NCBI RefSeq assembly: GCF_000499385.1
Contig: NW_013654524.1
Coordinates: 5,001 to 15,000, forward strand
Reading direction: 5' to 3'
DNA from: Eimeria necatrix
Lineage: Eukaryota; Apicomplexa; Conoidasida; Eucoccidiorida; Eimeriidae
Length of the DNA stretch: 10,000 nucleotides
Shown here piece after piece: positions 1 through 7,101 of the stretch (the first letter of the stretch is position 1; each line of letters begins with the position of its first letter). The translations under genes and the position numbers were made by a program. Under the pieces are notes generated by a model. It was not told the origin of the DNA and searched no databases. It saw only the letters and a list, made by a program, of their open reading frames with translations.

Positions 1-795
1 GCAGCAGCAGCAGCAGATTTCTCCAGTGAGGCCCTGCAGCAGCAGCACCTTGACGCAGCAGCAGAGCTGCTGCTGCAGCAGCAAACTTCCCCCATTGAAG
101 GGGCCCCTTCAGACACTGGGGGCCCCTTGGGGGCCCCCCAGCTGAACCTGCTGGCCCCCAAGGGGGCCCCAGGGGGCCCCCCAGGGGGCCCCCAAGGGGG
201 CCCCCAAGGGGGCCCCCCAGGGGGCCCCCCAGGGGGCCTCCAGAAGGGTACAGACTTACAGGAGGGGCCCCTTGGGGGCCCCCTTGAGGGCTCCCCCGAG
301 GGGCCCCCTGAAGTACCCTTTTGGGGGCCCCTTGAAGATGCTTTTGGGGGGCCCCTTGAAGATGATATTGAAGGGGCCCCTGAGTACCTTTTTGGGGGCC
401 CCCCTGAATACTTTCTGGGGGGCCCCCCTGAGTACCCCTTTGGGGGCCCCCCTGAGTACCCATTTGGGGGGCCCCCTGAGTACCCATTTGGGGGGCCCCC
501 AGGGGGGCCCCTCGAGGACTTCTTGTGGGATCCCTCAGTAGACCTCTTTGGGGGCCCCTTTGGGGGGCCCCCTGGGGGGCCCCCTGGGGGCCCCCCTGAG
601 GGGCCCCTTGGGGGGCCCCCTGGGGGGCCCCCTGGGGGGCCCCCCGAGGCGTTGGGGGCTGAGGGGGGGCCCCCCGATGGCAGAATTTTGGATTTAAATA
701 AAAAGAAAAAAGGAAAACAAAGGGGCCCCCTTTTGCCTCCAGAAAGAGGAGATTTGCTGCGCAGCAGCAGCCCCAGAACCCCCAAGAATAGGCCC

Positions 796-835
<40 letters not shown>

Positions 836-1028
836 GGGAAGAGCAGCAGCAGCAGCAGCAGCTGCTGCTGCTGGAGCGGGGGCCCCCCCCTCCCCCCCCA
901 GTGGGGCTGTGGGGCCTCCAAGGAGACAGTTGGATAATTGGAGAAGAATTAAAAATAAAAAAAAACAAAAAAGGACTTTTCTCCTTTTGCTTCCCGCACT
1001 CGGGGTGTACGTACACCGCAGTCCACAC

Positions 1029-1065
<37 letters not shown>

Positions 1066-1106
1066 ACAGAACACGAACGCACGGAAGCAGCTTGGCAAGT
1101 AGTTCT

Positions 1107-1146
<40 letters not shown>

Positions 1147-1174
1147 CAGGGTGCGGCCTGCAGCAGCGCAGAGC

Positions 1175-1218
<44 letters not shown>

Positions 1219-1336
1219 TGCTGCTGCTGCAGCTTGGTGTTGAAGCGCGTGCCCTTTGACGGCAGCAAAAGCATGCCCACGTGGCTGCTGCGGTCCATTT
1301 GCCTTGCGCGCTACGCTGCTGCAAGCCCCTTCTGCC

Positions 1337-1389
<53 letters not shown>

Positions 1390-1540
1390 GGTTGCTGCAG
1401 GGCTCGGCTGCTGCTGCCAGTGTACGACATGCACATAGCAGCAGATGCTGCTTACTTCGTCTTCAGCAGCAGCAGCCAGTCCCTGGGGGCCTCCCTGCTG
1501 CAGAGAGGGGCCCCCTGGCCTCGCGCCCCTTGCTGCAGCT

Positions 1541-1584
<44 letters not shown>

Positions 1585-1700
1585 GTGCTGCGCCGGGAGA
1601 GCGCGCGCCTGTTTTTGTTTCTGCTGCTGTGCGGGCTGAAGTGTCTGAGGTGTACAGACACCTCGCTGGCTCCCGTGTCTCCTTTTTCTGTCTTTTTAAA

Positions 1701-1734
<34 letters not shown>

Positions 1735-1887
1735 TCTCTCCGCCTAGCAGCACCGCCGCTTACCCCGGATAGTCCCTCCTGCTGCTGCTGCAGCAGCAGC
1801 AGCAGCAGCGGCGCGCTCCCCGAGCAGCAGCAGCGGCAGCAGGAGCAGCAGCAGCAGCTGCTGCCACAGCAGCAGCAACAAAACGAG

Positions 1888-1936
<49 letters not shown>

Positions 1937-2402
1937 TGCTGCTGCAGCAACTGCCAGTGAGCTGCTGGCTGCCGCCGGAGTGCCGGCTCGGAGTCTGCAG
2001 CAGCTGCGGGGCCTGCAGCAGCTTAGCTGCTGCTTCAACTTGTCCTTTTAATTATTCTTTTTATTCCTTTTCTCGACTTCTTTCGAATTGCTGCTGCGCT
2101 GCTGCTGCTGCTGCTGCTGCTGCTTGGCCAAGCTCAAGAGAAGACGAGGAAGCTGCTGTTGTCTGGGGCGTCGGGATCTGCCTTGCTGCGTACTTGCTGC
2201 TGCTGCAGCAGCAGCAGCAGCAGAAGCAGCAAGGCAAACAGCAGCAGCAGCAGCAGCAGCAGCACAAACAAGAGCCGCCAAAGCAAAAGCAGCAGCAGCA
2301 GGAGCAAAAGCAGCAGCAGCAGGACCAGAAACAGCAGGAGCAGCAGCAAAAACAGCAGCAGCAGCAGCAAAAACAGCAGCAGCAGCAGCAACAGCACAAA
2401 CA

Positions 2403-2433
<31 letters not shown>

Positions 2434-2538
2434 GAGTTAAGGGAAAGTCTGAAGCGCGAAGCTTTTTGCGATGGGTGGCGTTCTAGAGGGCGGCTGTCTG
2501 TTGACACAGCAGCAGCAGCAGCAGCAGCAGCACAAACA

Positions 2539-2580
<42 letters not shown>

Positions 2581-2682
2581 GATTCTGAGCTGTTTGGCGC
2601 GGATGACTCTGCTGCTATAAGGAGGCGGCGCAGCTGCGTCGCTGCAGGCAATTTGCTGCAGCCGCCGCAGCAGCAGCAGGAC

Positions 2683-2730
<48 letters not shown>

Positions 2731-3043
2731 CAGTCGTTTGTGTCTGGCTGCGACGAAGCAGCAGCAGGAGACGCGTGCCGCGTGTCCAAGTTGCTGCTGG
2801 CTGCTGCAGCAGCAGGAGCAGCACCGTTTATGGCTTTCGAGCCCAACGGCAGCATCAGCAGCAGCAGCATTGCTGCTGCTTTCCCGCTGCTGCAGCGAGA
2901 CCCTCAGGGGCTGCTGCTGCTGCAGCAGCTGCTGCAGGTCTCTCCCAAGGCAAGGCCAACTCTAGCTGAACTGCTGCAGCACCCCTGGCTGACTCCTGTT
3001 GCTGCTGCTCTTGCTGCTGCAGGCCCTGCTGCCTGCTGCACCT

Positions 3044-3085
<42 letters not shown>

Positions 3086-3255
3086 GGGGGTGGTGCGCTG
3101 CAGCAGAATGGCTTTGGCAAGTGGCTTGCTGCTGCCAGCGCTCAGCAGCAAAAGCGCAAGAGGGGGAGCAGCAGCTGCTGCTGGCGCTGCAGCAAATTGG
3201 TTTTTCTCCCTCTCGCCCCCGCAAAAGCAAACAAACCCTAAACCCTAAACCCTAA
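1..3255 (+). CDS. CDK-like (CMGC) protein kinase or pseudokinase with homopolymer insertions, 5' partial
   Basis: The frame is open from the first base, so the true start lies to the left; 1084 codons are visible. Residues 40-220 are Gly/Pro-rich. Kinase elements follow in the same frame and in order: a beta-3 strand with LVLKRV (Lys415), a helix C resembling PSTAIRE (MPTWLLRSICLARY, 425-438), a beta-4/5 segment YDM...AYFVF (475-486), a helix E LFLFLLLCGLKCL (537-549), a P+1/APE-like VSCWLPPECRLG (653-664), a helix F VVWGVGICLA (720-729), and the final lobe FPLLQRDPQG...ARPTLAELLQHPWL (ending at 997). Gln, Ser, Ala and Cys runs separate them. The HRD and DFG positions look altered: TSLAPVS (554-560) and CFSLRL (577-582), so activity is doubtful. 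Some stretches, for instance 930-1022 and 1650-1747, are A- or T-rich and could be in-frame introns. The stop lies in a CCCTAAA array, so the real exon may end just before it, for example at a GC donor near 3226. The family call is from motif order only. Confidence 0.58.
98..676 (+). repeat. GGGGCCCC-rich region coding Gly/Pro repeats
   Basis: Runs of GGGG and CCCC alternate every few bases and encode GGPPGGP-type sequence in the kinase frame. Within it, 382-501 is a 24-base minisatellite: five tandem copies of an eight-residue unit (consensus EYPFGGPP, with variants EYLF and EYFL). The unit length is a multiple of three, so copy changes keep the frame. Both strands could form G-quadruplexes. 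Confidence 0.85.
798..3084 (+). repeat. Series of CAG/CTG tracts inside the kinase open frame
   Basis: More than a dozen CAG runs (for example near 800-834, 1030-1064, 1110-1143, 1178-1217, 1340-1386, 1542-1581, 1896-1945, 2190-2435, 2509-2575, 2685-2729, 3040-3083) and a few GCT/CTG runs (1702-1732, 2089-2124) interrupt the conserved segments. They are read in different frames as Ser, Gln or Ala on CAG and Cys, Ala or Leu on CTG. No stop interrupts them. They look like the coding homopolymer tracts typical of Eimeria. Confidence 0.9.
1004..1017. repeat. Palindrome GGTGTACGTACACC
   Basis: A perfect 14-base palindrome next to an A-rich stretch and followed by GCAG. It is one member of a dispersed family in this window: 1647-1664 (GAGGTGT-ACAG-ACACCTC), 3425-3436, 3605-3618, 4471-4482, 8925-8936 and a weaker copy at 5511-5522. 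Function unknown. Confidence 0.7.
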
Positions 3256-3274
3256 ACCCTAAACCCTAAGCCCT
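3233..3274. repeat. Telomere-like CCCTAAA array
   Basis: About five and a half heptamer copies immediately follow the kinase frame and supply its stop codon. Its orientation, CCCTAAA in the sense strand, is the one found at the 5' ends of the introns in the ferredoxin gene, so it may open an intron here too. Confidence 0.9.
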
Positions 3275-3446
3275 GATCTTCGGGAAGTCTCCAACGGAGC
3301 CGCGGTCCGCCCCCAGCAACAGAAGAAGGCGAAAACGCGGGGCCCCAAACCCTAATTTAGGGTTTAGGGTTTAGGGTTTAGGGCCTGGAGCCAGCGAGGG
3401 AAGGGAGGCTGAGGGTCGTTTCGAGTGTATGTACACCTCAGTGTGT

Positions 3447-3580
3447 CTCAGTTTTTTATTTTTATTTTTAAATTTATTTCAAATTAAAATTTAAATCCAA
3501 AGAAAGTGACATTTATTGTTTTTTATTTTTATTATTTTTGAATTATTATTTTAAATTAAAATTTAAATTCAAAAAAGTCA
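3447..3580. repeat. AT-rich imperfect direct duplication
   Basis: Two copies of roughly 65 bases lie in tandem, each running TTTTTTATTTTTATT...AAATTAAAATTTAAAT(T/C)CAAA. The pair is bracketed by palindromes at 3425-3436 and 3605-3618. It is A/T-biased with no coding potential. Confidence 0.65.
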
Positions 3581-5146
3581 AAACGAGAAAACAAATGAGC
3601 CTCAGGTGTACGGACACCCGAGCGAGCGAGCCCGGCCCAGAACTCACATCTAGGGTTTAGGGTTTAGGGTTTAGGGTTTAGAGTTTAGGGTTTAGGGTTT
3701 AGGGTTTAGCAGTTTGCTGCCCCCAAGCACTCCGTAGTTTGAAACAAGTCAAGGCGGGAAAGTAGCAGTTAAAGGCACTTCAGGGTTTAGGGTTTAGGGT
3801 TTAGGGTTTAGGGTTTAGGGTTTAGGGCTTACTCTGCGTGTAAATACAGAAGTTTTAAAATGCATTAAAGCAAGCAGGAGTGTACATAACCTTAAACCCT
3901 AAACCCTAAACCCTAGAGTTTGTTTGCAGCTAAATCTCCAATAAAATCAAATTAGAATAGTCTCCCAAACCTTAAACACTAAACCCTAAGCCCTAAAGCC
4001 TACGCCCCCTTTCCCAGGCCCTAGGCCCCAACTCGCAAACCCTAAACCCTAAACCCTTAGCCCTGAGCTTCAAACCCTAAACCCTAGGGTTTAAGCACTG
4101 CAAGGCGTTTGGAGCGAGCGCTGCATGCAAATAAACCCTAATTTAGCGGAAAAGGACTAATTGGCAGAAGTAAATAACAAATAAATGATATTTAGACATT
4201 TTAAAAGTTTAAAAAATTGAAAAAAGCGAAAAAAAACAAAAAACGCCAAATGGACTTTGCAAGTTTGAAAGCCGCGGCGAAACCCCCGAAACCCCGCGGC
4301 CGCCGCGCAAGCGAAAATGCGAATTTTTGAGGAAATTTGGACTAATTTGAAGCCCCTTTTAAATTGAAATGCAAATTAAATTAAAATTAAAAAGAAAAAC
4401 GCAAAAATAAATGAAAAATGAGCCGCTTTTGGGGGGGAAAGTGACCTGGACGGCGCGACCGGACCGCCGGGTGTCTGTACACTGCACTGGCGACTACTGT
4501 TCCTCGAAAAGCTTCGGAACTTTCGCCGCAAAAACTGCCAATTTATTTCCCTTTTTGCAATTTCAATTTACAATTTTAATTATTTTTAAATTATTTGCGC
4601 AAATAAAACGCAAAAAGGCAAATCCCATTTCGCGCGGCGCCAGCCAGCAGCTCGCCGCTGCAGCCGCGGCCCACAGACCGCAAAGAAGAACGCAAACAAA
4701 CAGCAAATTAAATAATTCATTTGCCAAAATAAACTCCAATAATTCAAAAAAACACTCTTAGGGTTTAGGGTTTAGGGTTTAGGGTTTAGGGTTTAGGGGC
4801 TCTAGGGTTTAGGGTTTAGGGCCTGGGGCCCCGCCGCATGCCTGCGCCTTCGAGGGTCTTCGGGGCCCCCGCGTTGAACTAAATTTATTCCAATTAATTA
4901 ATCTTTTTATTTTATTGAAATTCTATTTAGCAGCAGCAGGGTTTAGGGTTTAGGGTTTAGGGTTTAGGGTTTGCGGCCCAGCGGCTGGGGTTTAGGCTCT
5001 ACGACATGGGAAGCACAGCCCAGCCTTACTTCCCTAGGGTTTAGGGTTTAGGGTTTAGGGTTTAGGGTTTAGGGCTCAGCGCAAGGGCTTTTGGGCCCCG
5101 GCGGTACACCCCCACCTGCTCTGCAGGGTCTGCCTATTGGCAGCTC

Positions 5147-5182
5147 TAGGGTTTAGGGTTTAGGGTTTAGGGTTTAGGGTTT
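5147..5182. repeat. TTTAGGG array just upstream of the ferredoxin start codon
   Basis: About five heptamers end 18 bases before the ATG at 5201. The array carries an in-frame TAG ahead of the start, so the coding sequence cannot extend upstream without another intron. It must be in the 5' leader or promoter. Confidence 0.85.
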
Positions 5183-5200
5183 ACGGAGGAGCCGGAGAAC

Positions 5201-5291
5201 ATGCTGCGGCCTCTTCTCTCCCAGACCCTCGTGCGGCGGTCCATTTGCTGCAGCAGCAGCAGCAGCAGCAGCAGCTGCAGCAGCAGCAGCT

Positions 5292-5323
<32 letters not shown>

Positions 5324-5432
5324 TGCAGCAGCAGCAGCAGCAGCAGCAGGGCCGCCCCAGCGCCCTGGAGGGCGCACCACAGCAGCACCGGCAGCAGCTG
5401 CAGCAGCAGCGTTCACAGCAGCAGCAGCGTAC

Positions 5433-5482
<50 letters not shown>

Positions 5483-7051
5483 TTTTGGCTGTGTAGACAG
5501 AGGGGCCCCAGGTGTATCTACAGCTTTGCTGCTGCTGCTCCGCCCCGCCATTTCTTCCACTCCAAAACCCCACCCAACGGCAAAACAGTGTAAAACCCTA
5601 AACCCTAAACCCTAAACCCTAAACCCTAAACGCTAAACCCTAAACCCTAGGCCCCGAGTTCCAAACCCTAAACCCTACGCACTGTGGCCTGTCTGCTGGG
5701 GATAAGGAGCCAGACGACCGTTGCTGGTGGTTCAGAGCGTAGGGTTTAGGGTTTAGGGTTTAGGGTTTAGGGTTTAGGGTTTAGGGTTTGGGGATTTTAG
5801 TTCGATTCGTGGGCTGCGTCCGGAGAAAGCAACTGATGGAGTTTTGCGTCGCCCAAACCCTAAACCCTAAACCACCCGCCCTAACGCCGGGCCGGCCTCG
5901 TAAACCCTAAACCCTTTTTTAGGGTTTGCGGGTTTTCAGGTCTTTTGTCTTTGTCGAAGAAGATGGAAAAGAAACCCCCGTAAATGTCCCAGAGGGCTGC
6001 ACAGTGTTGGAGGCGGCTCACATGAACAACGTCCCCCTAGAAGGCAAACCCTAAACCCTAAACCCTAAACCCTAAACCCTAGCCCTAGGGTCTAAACCCT
6101 AAACCCTAAACCCTAGAACGCAGCCTCCAAACCCTAAACCCTAAACCGCAGCTCTGAGCGCCAGGCCGTGCCCTGCGGGCGCCAGCAGCGCCTGGCTCTC
6201 GCCAGCGGGACCCTCGCAGCTGTAGGGCTTAGGGTTTAGGGTTTAGGGTTTAGGGTTTAGGGTTTAGGGTTTAGGGTTTGCTGCAGGGGCCTGCGAGGGG
6301 CAGTGCTCCTGCTCCACCTGCCACGTTATCCTCAGCGAGGGTTTATACGAAACCCTAGAAGTTCCAAAAGATGAAGAAGATGACATGTTGGACTTGGCAG
6401 CTTGTCTCACGGACACGTAAACCCTAAACCCTAAACCCTAAACCCTAAACCCTAAACCCTAAACCCTAGGCGCTGCAGCGCCTGGGAGCCATGCGGCTGC
6501 GGCGAAAAACCCTCAGGAGCGCCGGAAACCCTAAACCCTCGAGTTCCGCGTAAACCCTAAACCCTTCAAACCCTAATGTCTGGAGCGCTTGTTGCACAGC
6601 AAACCCTAAACCCTAAACCCTAAACCCTTGACTGGCCTTTAGCCCATTACGTTCAGTTTCGGCCTAAAGATCTTTTCCCTAAACCCTAAACCCTAGCTCG
6701 CTTGGCGCAGTCTAAACCCTAACTGCGCTGCAAACCCTAAACCCTAGCCTGTTTGACAAACCCTAAACCCTCATCTTCCTCACAAACCCTCAACCACAGT
6801 GCCGGCCTTGTGCGTTTTTGGGTCCGTTTCCCTTTATTCTAGGGTTTGGAGTTTGCCTAGGGTTTGGAACGCAGAACTAAGGGCTTAGGGTTTAGGGTTT
6901 AGGGTTTAGGGTTTAGGGTTTAGGGTTTGTGCGCAGGTCGCGTCTGGGTTGCCAAATTCGCGTCACGGAGAAGTTCGAAAACGAGAAAGTCCGGCTGCCT
7001 CCAATAACTCGGAATTTCTTTGTGGACGGCCACAAGCCGAGTCCCCACTGA
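5201..7051 (+). CDS. Mitochondrial [2Fe-2S] ferredoxin, adrenodoxin type, four exons
   Basis: Exons 5201-5589, 5940-6043, 6287-6416 and 6937-7051 join in phase to 245 residues plus TGA. Residues 1-15 ([15 protein letters not shown]) are basic and lack acid residues, as a mitochondrial presequence should; an in-frame TAG lies upstream. Residues 16-93 are a Ser/Cys-rich CAG tract. The ferredoxin fold starts near 131 with [10 protein letters not shown]. Cluster ligands are Cys167, Cys173, Cys176 and Cys213, spaced C-x5-C-x2-C-x36-C, with CSTCHVIL, the acidic helix [10 protein letters not shown] and LTDTSRLGCQI, all hallmarks of the adrenodoxin/Yah1 family. Plant-type apicoplast ferredoxin has a different spacing, so this is the mitochondrial one. 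By family knowledge it passes electrons from ferredoxin reductase to Fe-S cluster assembly in the matrix. The protein is longer than usual only because of the homopolymer tract. Splice sites are inferred from phase, AG/GT(GC) signals and family fit; I trust the domain strongly and exon 1 somewhat less. Confidence 0.93.
5248..5482 (+). repeat. CAG tract in ferredoxin exon 1
   Basis: An interrupted CAG run read in the AGC frame, giving mainly Ser with Cys where CTG CAG junctions supply TGC. The Gln frame over the same bases is also open, but only the Ser frame connects both to the presequence and, through the phase-2 splice at 5589/5940, to the ferredoxin domain. Confidence 0.85.
5590..5939 (+). 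other. Ferredoxin intron 1 (GT-AG, 350 bases)
   Basis: Starts GTAAAACCCTAAACC and ends GGGTTTTCAG. Opens with a CCCTAAA array (5592-5649), carries a TTTAGGG array at 5740-5791 and finishes with a small hairpin, AAACCC-T6A-GGGTTT at 5909-5928, just before the acceptor. Phase 2: GT of codon Val130 is completed by the first G of exon 2. Confidence 0.85.
6044..6286 (+). other. Ferredoxin intron 2 (GC-AG, 243 bases)
   Basis: Donor GAAG|GCAAACCC, acceptor GGTTTGCTGCAG|GG. No GT near the boundary keeps the conserved LEGACEG sequence, so a GC donor is the simplest reading. The first half is CCCTAAA arrays (6046-6079, 6091-6114, 6129-6147), the second half a TTTAGGG array (6228-6280). Confidence 0.85.
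6417..6936 (+). other. Ferredoxin intron 3 (GT-AG, 520 bases)
   Basis: Donor CAC|GTAAACCC runs straight into seven CCCTAAA copies (to 6469). Scattered shorter copies follow (6526-6771), then a TTTAGGG array (6886-6928) and the acceptor GTGCGCAG|G. The splice restores Thr208 of the LTDTSRLGC motif. Confidence 0.9.
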
Positions 7052-7101
7052 GGGTTTAGGGTTTAGGGTTTAGGGTTTAGGGTTTAGGGTTTAGGGTTTG
7101 G
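7052..7101. repeat. TTTAGGG array filling the gap between two convergent stop codons
   Basis: Seven heptamers occupy the whole 50 bases between the ferredoxin TGA and the stop of the minus-strand gene. The A of the TGA is the first base of the array. No AATAAA-like signal fits in the gap, so both transcripts must run through or end in the repeat. Confidence 0.9.

Larger units (their letters stand above)
3256..5200. other. Stretch without a supportable gene: telomere-like arrays, AT-rich DNA and GC patches
   Basis: I see no exon with a recognisable protein and usable splice sites on either strand. Content in order: TTTAGGG arrays at 3356-3383, 3651-3709 and 3783-3828; CCCTAAA arrays at 3892-3915, 3967-3990 and 4037-4089; AT-rich unstructured DNA at 4125-4740 with GC islands at 4270-4310 and 4440-4490; TTTAGGG arrays at 4758-4820, 4938-4972, 5035-5074 and 5147-5182. 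Fold-back junctions occur at 3347-3365 and 4075-4092, where CCCTAA meets TTAGGG directly. The region may be a long 3' intron or untranslated region of the kinase gene plus the ferredoxin promoter. A short open frame at 4411-4761 has no family resemblance and I do not call it a gene. Confidence 0.6.

Noticed and set aside
694..3241. Many open frames on both strands over the CAG-rich region
   Set aside because: CAG/CTG tracts contain no stop in any frame, so these are shadows. Only the + frame starting at base 1 carries ordered kinase motifs.
4411..4761. A 116-codon + strand open frame
   Set aside because: It lies in AT-rich DNA, ends in an array, resembles no family and has no supporting splice or promoter context.
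5167..5573. Minus-strand and Gln-frame open frames over ferredoxin exon 1
   Set aside because: They follow the repeat only. The Ser frame alone joins the presequence to the ferredoxin exons in phase.
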